Assembly (NCBI GenBank): GCA_032622095.1
Contig: CP136061.1
Coordinates: 130,460,754-130,524,753 of the forward strand
Direction of reading: 5' to 3'
DNA from: Siphonodentalium dalli
Taxonomy: Eukaryota; Mollusca; Scaphopoda; Gadilida; Siphonodentaliidae
Length of the DNA stretch: 64,000 bases
A program made the position numbers and the translations under genes. Each line of letters opens with the position of its first letter. The first letter of the stretch is position 1. The notes beneath the pieces were generated by a model. The model was not told where the DNA came from and did no database searches. It saw nothing but the letters and a program-made list of their open reading frames with translations. Below are positions 1 to 11,340 of the stretch, in pieces.

Positions 1-2735
1 ATCTTTCGTCAATATTGTTTTGCGTTTGGGTGTAAGTGGCACGATTACCCACTGGCAGACTTTCAGAAACGGTTCCACGGAGGAGTTGTGTATTCCAAAT
101 GTTAACATGCTCACAATTGAACTACATATATATAGATTAAGTATCATGTTCAGGTATAGTAAGATTCATTGCCAAATTGTGCAAGTATATACAGTCTATG
201 AAAACTCAACTGTTCACGTTCACTATATTTTAGCACACATGCGTTATTTATATAGTCAGAGTCTTATCTATTTATGTATTTATTTATTCTGTGTGCGCGT
301 TTGTGGCAACCACAAATAATCAATCATAGATTTTTCTTACCTGTGAACAAAACGAAAACAAACAGAACATGCGTGGACCAAAAATCAGAAAACATGAAAC
401 AAAACTGTAAAAAGATAAAACATAAACTGCACGATATATATAGTGTTCTCTTAATCCGCAAAGCCACGACAGGACCATACAATAGGCTATTTTTTTCTAG
501 TAGAATACAAAACGTAGACAATTAAATAATGAGTTCAATTCATATTTGAAAACAATTGCATGGTCAGATATATAGTTTTAGTGTTCAAGATATTTTTAAA
601 CGTGTATAGTAAATTTAAACATGCAGCATTTTAACATTTTCGGCTTTGTATTGGACCCCTATAGTGGTCAGATACGACCGTAAGGATGGAGAGAACACTA
701 TACTCGTAAACAAACCGAAGATAAAAATCATAATAATCAACTATTGGTCGCCCAGTAAAGGCTCGTCCACAGACGTGCGTAATGCATGCGTGTACACGTA
801 AGGGTGCGTATATAATGGCTGATCGATGGCTTTAATTATTTACATGCAATATAGTACACATTTAGCTGAGACTCATATAGATGATTTTGGTACTAAAATG
901 ACCACAATAATATAGCCGAAACATCGAAATAAAAAAATCAGACATGAGGCAGCAAACTTCTTCAATGTTGATGTAACTGTGCACGAGGGGGGTGGGGTGT
1001 GATTACTAGTACCTCACGAAACTTATTTGGAACAAATAAAACTATCGTCATCAACTTATATTGACAAATATGTGTGAAGGAGATACCTGTTTTATCAGTA
1101 ATGTAAATAAACCCCTTAAATGTATGTTGTACAGACTGACCAACTTGTCAGAGCATGGGACGGTATAGCCAAGTTTGGCAATTTATGGTAAAAGGTGCAC
1201 CCAGGCAAATCACATTGACCCCTTGTGTTAATTTTGGTATCAACATGAGCGTAAATATATCCCCGACGAATTTAGTTAATAAAATGCGACATGAGGCAGC
1301 AAACTTCGACACAAAATTGATGTAACCGGTTACCGGGGGTGTTTGTTGACATCAGAGTTTCCAAATATCCAAGCTACAAAAACATGATTTCGCACTATTT
1401 AACTTATTGCCGTTGATCGGGGTTAGTCGATTCCTGTGAAAAACACTCTATTCAATTTGATTGAGTAGTTGTCAAAGTTATATACTTGCGTCTTGTATTA
1501 TTAAAGTAAGAAAAACGTACCGATGTTGAAATGTGCTTTTCTATTTTAAAACAATGTCTCACAAACCGGAAACACAATTCAAAATTCCACTTTCTGTTTA
1601 GCCTATCCCTGTCCCTACGGGCGTGTAGCTGGAGTTGGGACAGGGTACCAGTCTATTGTGCACTGCACACAACCAAGGATCATAAATAACAGGATGGCTC
1701 ACCCAATCATATTTGTGTAATCGTCTTGGTAGAGTTATCGATCCTCCTGGTAGGACAGGCGCCGTATTTGAAATGGTAAATACACGAGGAATACAGAAAT
1801 CGAATGAATGTTTTTTGTATCAAATGACTCACCGGCCACCTAGAGCCTGTATAGGTAAACTGAAGTGATCTATATATTCACCGAGTATTAATCTTGGTGA
1901 TTGTTACGTTTATATCATTTTAATAACGGTTGTTGACTTTATTCTGATTTATTTTAATCGATCTGTCAGTGTCAAATTCCGACGAATACGAGTGAATGGA
2001 AATACTGGTACATCGTTTTTGGTCAACATTCTCAACCAAAAGCAAGGAAAACTACCCAGCCACTTTTATAACTGAGAAAATACGTCGTTTATATTCAATC
2101 CTTGCGTACTATAGTTGTTATTTTTGTTTTGTTGCAACTTTTAAAGAATTTTTTAACTTTTATTTTTGTTTACATTTTTACGTTGTCTTTAAATTTGTCT
2201 GCAGTCTGTGTCAGCGTTTGTGTGGGCGCAGTGTGCCTGCATAATTATGTGGCACTGTGAATATTGGTTTAGTACATGGAAATTTCAAATTCGTCCTTTC
2301 ACTTTTTATCTTATTTGTAGAACTCATCTATTGTGATCACAAATCTGAACACCTTTTTTTCTTCAGTTTAGTTACTAGGCTAATTATTGTTTGAATTATA
2401 GACATTTTTGTACCTAAAAAAAATGTCATCAAATTTAGATGGACACTCCATTTGTATTTATTCAACCTGAATCTTCCACTTTTACATGGTAGTGTTCCCC
2501 AAATCAACACAATTCATATTATCTGCATGCAGTTGCAATAGAGCATTTCTAAAGTTATGTGTTCAATTGTCCAATCAGAAATATTAGGCCATGTCAAATT
2601 ATATGGTGATATTATCAGCTGGAGAACATGTCCCCCCCTCCCCCCAAAACATATGTTGATTCTTTCATGCAGTACAGCCTACCGGTATGGTCAACTTAGT
2701 CAAAGTTGTCATTGTTACATGGGCATCGCATTAAT
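1..2735. other. Intergenic; diverged ~344-bp tandem duplication, no gene seen
   Basis: AT-rich sequence without a convincing reading frame. Segments near 885-1000 and 1230-1345 are diverged direct copies: both carry GACATGAGGCAGCAAACTTC about 345 bases apart. A small inverted repeat (CCTGTCCC ... GGGACAGG) lies at about 1607-1645. The rest shows nothing recognisable. Confidence 0.5.
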
Positions 2736-3119
2736 GCTGAATAGGTCACTCTCACCGGTTTTCTATGATAAAGTTACACAGGTTCCTGAAATTGTGATAA
2801 AGTTACCCAGGTTGGAGAAGAATGTGATAAAGTTACCCAGGTTAATAATAGTTCATGTTTAGCAACAAATTATTGATTTTTTGTGATCAAAATGACGAGC
2901 TACAGTACTAATATGTCTTAATTTATGCTTGATAAGGGCTATTACTTGCCAAAACTGAACAATATTTCCCTCTGTCACTTTTAAATCGAGTTGATATTGT
3001 GAGATTTGCTTAACCTGGGTAACGTTATCACAATTCTCACCAACCTGGGTAACTTTATCACAAAATTAGGAACCTGGGTAACTTTATCACAGAAAACCGG
3101 TGAGAGTGACCTATTCAGC
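2736..3119. mobile_element. 384-bp MULE-like inverted-repeat element with repeat-built TIRs
   Basis: The two ends are inverted copies of about 108 bp beginning GCTGAATAGGTCACTCTC. Each arm holds three tandem copies of a 20-bp motif, GTGATAAAGTTACCCAGGTT, with 8-9-bp spacers that also match between arms. A 9-bp direct repeat flanks the element: CGCATTAAT at 2727-2735 and CGCATGAAT at 3120-3128, one mismatch. That size is typical of Mutator-type insertions. It has no coding capacity and was presumably moved in trans. Confidence 0.8.
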
Positions 3120-3128
3120 CGCATGAAT

Positions 3129-3875
3129 AGGAAATGTCATATTTGATATCTTGTAACTCAGTCAGTATATTCATCCCCTCACACCTTGATATTTGCACAA
3201 CATATTAATTCATATGACACATTAATGATTAAGTTGATTAACTGTTGATCTGTTGTGAAGCAATTTCTCTTATTATATGTAAAATATGCTAAATGATTGC
3301 CCTATCATGACATGCATGGGTTCTTGGAATCCACTTAATTTGACATTTGTAAAAATGTATTGACCAAGTTTTTTTTTTAGCATTTGTTCTAGTTTCTGTA
3401 TGTACATGTACTATTAGTATTTCACTATAAATTCATTGATATATATCATATAATGACATATTAGGCATTAATTACCCTTCAAATAATGGTACGCATAATA
3501 AGTGTAGATTGATATCTGTCATTTGGGAATATTTCATCATTTACAATATACTTATTTAATTTAATATAATGCTTTTGCACCGGTACATGTATTCATACTC
3601 ATAGTATTTTTTTTTATCAAAATGCAATATGGGAGTTATGGGAGACAAAATTCAAATTTTCAGTAATGACAATCAACATGCGCAATTCCATCACAGGAAT
3701 CCGGGAATTTTGTTTTAAATTTTATTATATTATTTTATATATAAATAAAAAAAATACCCGGGGGTGGTAACTTAATCTAATTTAATTATGGTTAAGTCAA
3801 GAAGTGCAATTCATTTGCACTTATAGTGAACGGTAAATCTATAAATCCATAATTGTGTAGTGGGATGCCAAATTC
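3129..3875. other. Intergenic AT-rich sequence, no gene seen
   Basis: Low-GC sequence with short T and A runs and no reading frame or repeat structure that can be assigned. Confidence 0.5.
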
Positions 3876-3993
3876 CATTAGGCTTAAGTGTAATGGAAAT
3901 CTGAATTACACTTAACTTAAGCGTAATATTAATAAGATATTAAATATGAATTACGCCTCCTACATATTTGAAATACGCTTAAGCGTAATTGAG
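3876..3993. repeat. Cluster of CTTAAG-centred palindromes (GTAAT arms)
   Basis: Several copies of AATTACGCTTAAGCGTAATT and decayed forms (for example TTACACTTAACTTAAGCGTAA) lie within about 120 bp. The core CTTAAG palindrome is flanked by GCGTAAT or GTGTAAT arms on both sides. It resembles in design, though not in exact sequence, the field at 61.9-62.3 kb. Confidence 0.6.
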
Positions 3994-5224
3994 ATATAAA
4001 TGCTTAAAAATAATTGGGTTTTCTGATCTTCATACATGTGCATTGAATAAAATGTTGTATAATCTAAAATGGTATCATTGTGAGCGATGCCTGACTAGAC
4101 CTAGATCATTTTGAGGAATTATTTTTGAGTCAATTTAATGACATGAGATATGTAAAAGTTTTCCAGTGTGTCAGCTGGACTTTGAGTTTGAAGTGTAGCA
4201 CTTGGTTATAATAATAGACTTACTAGTAATATTAGTTATATATACTCTATTATATTAGTTCATGATTGATCTATCCAGTTTCCAGCCTGGTAAATGGACT
4301 TAAGATAATTGGGATGGTAGAACTGCTGCAAGTAAAGTTAGTAATGAATAATGGTAATATGGTACTGGTACTGTGGTAGGCCTATAGTATAGGCTATAAT
4401 ATGTCCCTATGGCTATGCCTATGGCCGGTTCATAAAATCAGTAAAAAAAACCAAACTATTTTGGCTAAATTTTGATTTAAGTTCTATAAATGACTTGTCA
4501 ATGCCATATATTATAATTCAGATACGCATGTAGTTATATATTATAGTACTAAAAAAATACAAACAAAAAAAGTTCAGTTGTATACAAATTGACATTGACA
4601 GCGAATTTGGGTGATGCTTTTCATCGTTTTAACCAGTTTTAACTGGACATTAGTAGTAACTTTCCCCAGAAAGTTCAATATAGAGTAGGTCAATGCGTAT
4701 TGTTTATGGAAATATCGACAAAATAGGGAACATTTGGTTTAAATGTTGTTTTAAAATGATTTTTGGACGGGAGAAATGAGCAACTCTATAGAATTCGATA
4801 GTGTATCCATAGACGCATTTCTCGTTTTAACCTGCCGACCGCAAGAGGGCGCTGCGGCGGTACGCATTACAATAGAACCAATGGGAAGTGAACCTTCCCG
4901 TTATTTAAGTTATTTAAGTTCCCTGACACAACGTCAACATGCAGACGACGTCGTGTGAAGATCATTAACTCTAAAAAAAATGTGAGACTCTAATTCGGAG
5001 GGTATGTTAAACATGTATTACTATAATGCTTACCTGTCTTGTCTGTAAATGTTTTGGTAGATATTAATCTTCTTTTCAAGATAAATGTAGAAATGAATGA
5101 ATGTGCCGTTCTTTGTCGTCTGAATCTTTGGAACAATTTTGAACGACAGAGGGCGCAATTTAATAGGTCGTGTTATGTAATTTTGTTTTTATTTTTTTAT
5201 TTATATTTTCTTCTTTATGATATA
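3994..5224. other. Intergenic AT-rich sequence, no gene seen
   Basis: No convincing coding or RNA feature. GAGGGCGC-containing patches occur near 4845 and 5147. A 60-residue frame at 4776-4958 has no recognisable motif. Confidence 0.5.
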
Positions 5225-6623
5225 CTAGCAGGTTAGCCCGCCACTGGCGGCGTTGGTCCGAAACATGACATTTTTTTCGCTTTTCAATGAGTTAATCGTG
5301 CCTTTTTAAGAGAAATTATTGTACCCTCCCTAAAAGAGGTATGATTTAAGGTACATCGGGCGGAAAAAAAACTGGCCCGATGATGTCGTTGTTGTTGGCA
5401 TTCAGGGCTTCGGGTCGTTGTTGTTGGCATCACGGCTCGGGGCTACCCGAAAAATCTCACATTGCCGTATAGGGAAAATAGGATTGCGTGTATTTAGTAA
5501 TTTTAACTAATTATTTTCTCGCCAACAATGTCGTTGTTGTTGATATTTACGGCTTGGGGGCTATTTTCTCGCCAACAATGTCGTTGGCGTTCACGGTTTG
5601 GGGCAGTGGAAGTCCCGTCAGATTCGGGACGTATCGTATATAGTGCCTCGGATTCACTTAAAAAACTGACCCGATGATGTCGTTGTTGTTGGCATCCAGG
5701 GCTTCGGGTCGTTGCTGTTGGCATCACGGCTCGGGGCTACCCGAAAAATCTCACATTGCCGTATAGGGAAACTAGGATTGCGTGTATTTAGTAATTTTAA
5801 CTAATTATTTTCTCGCCAACAATGTCGTTGTTGTTGATATTTACGGCTTGGGGCTATTTTCTCGCCAACAATGTCGTTGGCGTTCACGGTTTGGGGCAGT
5901 GGAAGTCCCGTCAGATTCGGGACGTATCGCAGTGCCTCGGATTCACTTAAAAATTCTGCCTTTTAATCAAGAGAAATTATGGTACCCGTCCCTAAAAGAG
6001 GTATGATTTAAGGTGACCCGATGAAATTCTCCCCCCCTTCATAAGAACGATAGACATAAGAATCACACAACACGCATTTTTTGTTTTTCAATGAGTTAAT
6101 TCTGCCTTTTTAATCAAGAGAAATTATGGTACCCGTCCCTAAAAGAGGTATGCTTTAAGGTAACCCGATGAAATTACCCCCCCCCCCCCCTCCTAAGAAC
6201 GACAGACATAAGAATCACACGACACGCATTTGTTGTTTTGCAATGAGTTAATTCTGCCTTTTTAATCAAGATAAATGCATTCCGCCGTTCCGATGCGTTT
6301 TGCATCCGTAGTTTCGTACGCATAGGTGACCGTTTAGCAACGCCGATGGCAATAAAGAGCGTTACTCGGTTAACAACGCCAAATTTGGTCAATATAAAGA
6401 GCGTGACTTTCTTAACCCCTGCGGTGCCGAGGACGGTGATTTTGATGATTGGGAGTGGAGAACGGGTGTTCTGAGCTTCTCGAAAACGCCACGACGACGA
6501 TTCCTGTGGGTTTTTTTCCCTTAGATGGGAAGTTTGAGCCCAATCGGTCCAGCCGTTTTCGAGTCTATAAAGGACGCATATATCTATATATTTATATACG
6601 GAGTTCTCAAAATATATAGTAGT
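5225..6623 (-). mobile_element. Non-autonomous Helitron-type element, copy 1 of a head-to-tail pair
   Basis: Read on the minus strand, the 3' end has a GC-rich hairpin (CCGCC-AGT-GGCGG), a 9-base spacer, then CTAG (5225-5228) followed by T. The 5' end is an altered form of TCTACTATATATTTTGAG at 6623. These are Helitron hallmarks (5' TC, 3' hairpin plus CTRR). Inside, a 294-bp segment is tandemly duplicated (starts 5376 and 5670), and a ~140-bp unit containing GAAATTATGGTACCCGTCCC is repeated near 5970 and 6115. No Rep/helicase frame is present. Confidence 0.75.
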
Positions 6624-7707
6624 CTAGCAGGTTAGCCCGCCACTGGCGTGGTTCGTCTCATGGCTTTGTTCGAAAAAGCAATTTCCGAGACACGTATGCT
6701 GCACCTAGGTGTACAATTTCGTCGATATCAGCGAGTTTTACCCGATTTGACCTTGAATTGATCAGTAGGCTTCAATATGCGACACGGCAATTGACTACCG
6801 CGCGTGGGCCACGGACTGCCGTAACAGTTGATAACATGTTCACATTCGGCGGATCGGGCACTGCGGTCAGTCAACAAACATAACGCGCACGCTATAACTC
6901 CGGTATCACTAACGTACGCGGCATTTGAAGGGTCAAGTTAACTTCCGCCTGGATCCACGTGGCGTGACGTAATTCACAACCACGTGTATTTACCTCGAAA
7001 GTGTTAAAATTGCGCGACCGCGACACACACAATGGCCCGATAATGGGCACGCGTTCCCTGGCATTTCCCAGGAGATATTCATTGGGAGGTCAAGTGACCA
7101 ATTTTGAAATTTGCTGGTCGCATTCGTCTGTAGGTCTGAGGAATTCTCGGCTAGATATTGTTACCAACATGACATATTTAAATTAATCCCGCCGTGCACC
7201 CCACACCAACGCGACATATGATGCGTTCTAAAAATAGGTCGATTGCTGTGGATTCGTACAGATGACGAAATATGAGTGCGACAGAGAATATTGTTTGATC
7301 GAAAGCATTTGAATTAATTCGTCGCAATACTCGCCTTGATGGTGGCTAATAGATATTTGTCCCTGCTATGTGTTGGGAATGTCGTCACACAACACGCTCA
7401 TGAATGTCTGCATACAGTCTTACACGCACACGCCGAGACCCAGACGTAAGAATGACATTAGTCACATACGCTCTTTATCAACTACAATGCGATAGGAAAG
7501 CTCTTTAACTATCAACGCTATTAACCCCGAAGTGCCGTTTTTTGTGACTGAGAGTGGAGAACGGGTGCTCTGAGCTTCTCCAAAACGCCACGACGACGAT
7601 TCCCGTGGATTTTTACCCTTAGATGGGAAGTTTGAACTCAATCGAGTCAGCCGTTTTAGAGTCTATAGAGGACACATATACGGAAGTCTCAAAATATATA
7701 GTAGAGA
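6624..7707 (-). mobile_element. Non-autonomous Helitron-type element, copy 2 of the pair
   Basis: It begins on the minus strand at 7707 with TCTCTACTATATATTTTGAG, preceded by A, and ends with hairpin plus CTAG at 6624-6627, abutting copy 1 with no spacer. The pair as a whole is flanked by A on its 5' side and T on its 3' side, as expected for Helitron insertion at AT. The first ~200 bases from the 5' end (GAGTGGAGAACGGGTG and neighbours) match copy 1 and the elements at 45.1-45.5 and 47.6-47.9 kb; the rest differs. No gene is present. Confidence 0.75.
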
Positions 7708-7970
7708 TAATGTTAAATAATAAAATATGATAAATTATGTTCGATAAATCTGATTGTTTTTTTATCTACACACAGCTCAACTTCTTGGAGTTGGAGAAGA
7801 TTAAGTGAATCTGATTTTAAATAAAATGTCCATATGCAAAAAAAAAGTAATGTGCCAAACAATGTATCCACTATTTCGAAGCTCATTGGTAATGATGCAA
7901 CTTCACATAAAACTGTACAAAATTACATTCAAAGCAATTTAGACGATATTATAATTCACTGAAACGTGAC
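7708..7970. other. Intergenic, no gene seen
   Basis: AT-rich sequence between the Helitron pair and the tRNA-like sequence. Nothing assignable. Confidence 0.4.
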
Positions 7971-8043
7971 GACGTCTCCGTGGTTCAGTGGTTAGCGCGT
8001 CCGTGTCGTGTTATTATGTCGGGGGTTCGAATTCATTACATAT
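7971..8043 (+). pseudogene. tRNA-like sequence (tRNA pseudogene or SINE head)
   Basis: An A-box match TGGTTCAGTGG (7981-7991) and a B-box match GGTTCGAATTC (8024-8034) are 32 bases apart, as in a tRNA with internal pol III promoter. The putative acceptor ends do not pair and no clear anticodon stem forms. A T-rich stretch follows at 8040-8090. A functional tRNA is unlikely; a tRNA-derived SINE head or dead tRNA copy fits better. Confidence 0.6.
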
Positions 8044-8673
8044 TTTTTGTTTTGTTTTGTTTTTTTTGTTAATAATTTTTTTCAATAGATAAACGTTCTG
8101 ATGGATGACTTAATCGATCCTTTTTATTTTGTTTTTATTCCGACATTTTACTGTGACTTGTGCGAGTGTCAGTGTTGTCGGACTGACGACGACTCGAGTC
8201 TCGACTCTTCAATCGGAGTGCTCCTCAATTCAGTGCTACATTTCTACATTGATAATTCGAATTTAGAAATATCCTGACAATTTAATGTTATATAGACCTA
8301 ACGTGATTATTATTATAATACAAAATATATATTAGACGCTCCCTATAAACTATCCAAAATGGCGATCAATATATTTTTTGGTCATAAAAGTGATTCGACA
8401 TAGTCCTATTCGAGGTTATCGTGTACCTATTGCAATTCAGAAAAAAATGCATTTTTTTTACTTTTGAATTGAAAATATCTGAGTTGTCTTCATAATGCAA
8501 CTCAGTTGACCTCATTTATGTCGCGTAGATGTTCCCTAATGACAAAAAATTATTACACCAACACAGCGTCATTACACTAACACAAAAGGCGTTAGTGTAA
8601 TGCGCGTTAGTGTAATGACGATTTCGCGTTCGTCATGTGATAACATTTTTGAATTTCGTCAACCAAACCAATC
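8044..8673. other. Intergenic; GTTAGTGTAATG repeats
   Basis: No gene is seen. Near 8565-8625 the 12-mer GTTAGTGTAATG occurs in both orientations as a small inverted repeat. The same 12-mer recurs at about 9645 and 9838, on the other side of the following MITE, so the MITE appears to sit within an older repeat. Confidence 0.5.
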
Positions 8674-9565
8674 AACTACACCCTAAATCTAGTTGGATGA
8701 ACCTTGTATACAACTCGTTGGGTGTATATTTGTTGTGTACTTATTATCCAACAGTTTAGTACGATGTACGCAACTGATTGCTTGAACTGTCTTCAGTGGT
8801 ATTACTTTCATACCACATTGGATAAAACCGCCACGTGACCGGGTCACCCAATAGCAGCGCGTTTCCGGTGCGGGCGAGCATGCGAGTTTTTGGCTCCAAA
8901 TATTTCAAAACAAGATGGACGACTGCTTGAAAAAACTCCTGAGCGACTGGAAAATGGGGCAAGACGTCGTGGATAGCTTTGCCGGTATAGTATACCTTTG
9001 TTATAATTATTATTTTTACGATACACTGATTATGTAGGCTTTATGTATTGAGTGTATATTTATTTATATTTGCCAAATTTTGAAGTTTACAAATTTACAC
9101 AACTGCTGACGGCACTAATTTTACTAAAGTAATACACTCATACACTCAACACATAAAGCCTACATAATCAGTGTATCGTACAAAGAATAATTATAACAAA
9201 GGTATACTATATATACCGGCAAAGCTATCCACGACGTTTTGCCCCATTTTACTTTCCAATCAACGTTGGGTAAACATTCCAATCAACAAATGTCATCCAA
9301 CCCTCCCCAACACCCAACAGTTCAATAAACGTAGATAGGTGCTGTGGGCAATTAACGTTGATTGAGTGTTGTGTGAAATTCCATCCAACACGTTGTATAA
9401 TTAACATACAACCGTTGGTAGTAAATATATATGCAACGTTGTGTAAAAGTGTATCCAACAAAATTGTCATGCAACTTTTCACACAACGTAGATAGGTGCT
9501 GTGGGCATACAACGGTTGATTGACTGTTGGATAACTTCTTATCCAACTAGATTTAGGGTGTAGTT
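8674..9565. mobile_element. MITE-like element with perfect 25-bp TIRs and a nested hairpin
   Basis: The ends 8674-8698 and 9541-9565 are perfect inverted copies starting AACTACACCCTAAATC. Inside, 8953-9057 and 9127-9249 form a second, longer inverted repeat (GGGGCAA...CGTGGATAGC) around a short loop, which looks like a nested hairpin element. The 3' half also has a direct repeat, ACGTAGATAGGTGCTGTGGG, near 9329 and 9487. No coding capacity; no clear target-site duplication was found. Confidence 0.7.
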
Positions 9566-10697
9566 TATAAACACGCTTACTTCGGGCGCTTTTATCACAG
9601 CTGATTAATGTTCAGTCAGTACATACGCTATTCTAGTGTTCGGCGTTAGTGTAATGACGGTGAATAAATATACGGTTCAAAATCCGGTGTTTCAAGGGTT
9701 TATTTCTCTGAAAATTGCAGGAATACTCAGTCAACATATTTTTTTATTGTTAGCATGCAAGTTTCCGTTCACGTTGCGACAGATAGGATATACAACTGAC
9801 GCCAAGGGAAAACATGCCAACACATTTTATGATCGCGTTAGTGTAATGATTGCAGATCGCGGGACAACGTTTTTGGGACAAGCAAATAGCTTTTTGTAGG
9901 ATACTCGTTTGGTTTCTCTGTAAAATGTTGGTGGCGTTAGATTCCTTGCAAAATTCCACACCAGAAGTTGGATTTCGGTTATGAAAACACAACCGCCAGT
10001 GCATAAGAAAAATCGGAGAAACTCGACGTATCTCCTCTGGGACATGAAGTTTCTTGGTATCTTGCCGGTTATCGTCATGCATGAGACCCATATTAGAGTG
10101 TGGTAATCACTTCATTTTGGTATCTAATTAAAGTCTGGATTCTCAGTTTTAAAATGAATGCCTTTTTACTAGATCGTGATGATCAGTGCTTGTCTTGTGG
10201 TGAATTGTGACCATTGGACAGTGTTTTGCTCAGTTACCGTAGAATCACCCGAATATGTAGGTGTCATGTGTTATATCATTGATTTCGAAATAAATATTGT
10301 TTACACTAACATCACTACCAGTATGTTGTTGGAGAGCTCACCAGGATATAGGTGCGCTATACCAATGACGTAAATTGTATGGGCTGCTGTGTTGAATTTC
10401 CGTGTGTTAGTTTAAACATATTTTACAGCCAAAGATGATACGTGTGTATAACACACTTGACACAGAGATTGGGGCACAAGTGCTGATCACTTATGTTCGC
10501 CCCGTTCTGTTTGTTGACACTAACTGCGAACAATATTTATTTCGAAATCAAACATATATATAGATTAAGAGAGAGGATTGCACAACAAGCTGATTACCCA
10601 CTTGAACAGACACTTGCATGCACTTGGAGGTTTGTAATATACTTAGACCGAATAGTAAAGCGTCAAATCCTGCTTCGATGGTTGATCTAGGTCGATA
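9566..10697. other. Intergenic, no gene seen
   Basis: Overlapping small frames on both strands at 9636-10091 have no recognisable domain. Two GTTAGTGTAATG copies are the only repeats noticed. Confidence 0.45.
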
Positions 10698-11340
10698 GCC
10701 ATTAAATGGACACAATGCACACGCATTGGGTAAATATGCACAGTTTTTAAAAGTCTGTAAAAACATCACCACCAAGAAGAACATGGAAACTAGATAAACC
10801 CTGTTCTTATATTCATCATACACGGGCGATTTAATAACGATTATTATTACATTTTGAGAACTGGGAGCTAGGACTGGAACTGGTAATGGAATTCATGGAG
10901 TTTCATTATTGACAGTTCTCCAATTATTGACAGTTCTCCAATAACGAAATTTCGTGTGTTGAAACCATTGTTCTGTAAACAAAACTGTTACAGTGATTTG
11001 TCAACAAACATCGCCAATCGTGCAGTAAATTCAAATAATTTGGTCTGAATATGATTTTCAGAATATTTTGTAATGTTTACATTCAAGTTTTAATTAAACT
11101 TCGGTATCTTATTGGACTACTATAGTAATTGGACTTGTCGGTAATACTAATTCCACTGTAGCAGTTTTGTTTACATAACACTGTTTTCAGCTCACACACT
11201 TTCGTTATTTGGAGAATTATAAATAATGAAAATAAGAACAAAATTGATATATTTCTCCATGTTCTTCTTGGTGGTAATGTTTTTACAGACATATATTTTT
11301 TTGCGCATTTACCCACTTTGAGTGCAATGGGTCCCTTTAA
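10698..11340. repeat. Diverged inverted repeat of about 640 bp
   Basis: Segment 10698-10790 (CACCACCAAGAAGAACATGG) is an inverted match to 11254-11340. Segment 10905-11000 (TTCTCCAATAACGAAA, then AAACAAAACTG) is an inverted match to 11158-11222. The arms are unequal in length and diverged. It looks like an old, decayed inverted-repeat element. A 153-residue minus-strand frame (11544-11083) overlaps the right arm and has no domain. Confidence 0.6.

Noticed and set aside
5370-5410. Hammerhead or other self-cleaving ribozyme (CCGATGAG / CCGATGATG words, also at Helitron ends)
   Set aside because: No GAAA core follows the stem II position, and the CGATGAGCCCG words are explained as the inverse of the Helitron 3' hairpin and CTAG.
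7971-8043. Functional tRNA gene
   Set aside because: A and B boxes are present but the acceptor ends do not pair and no anticodon stem is convincing.
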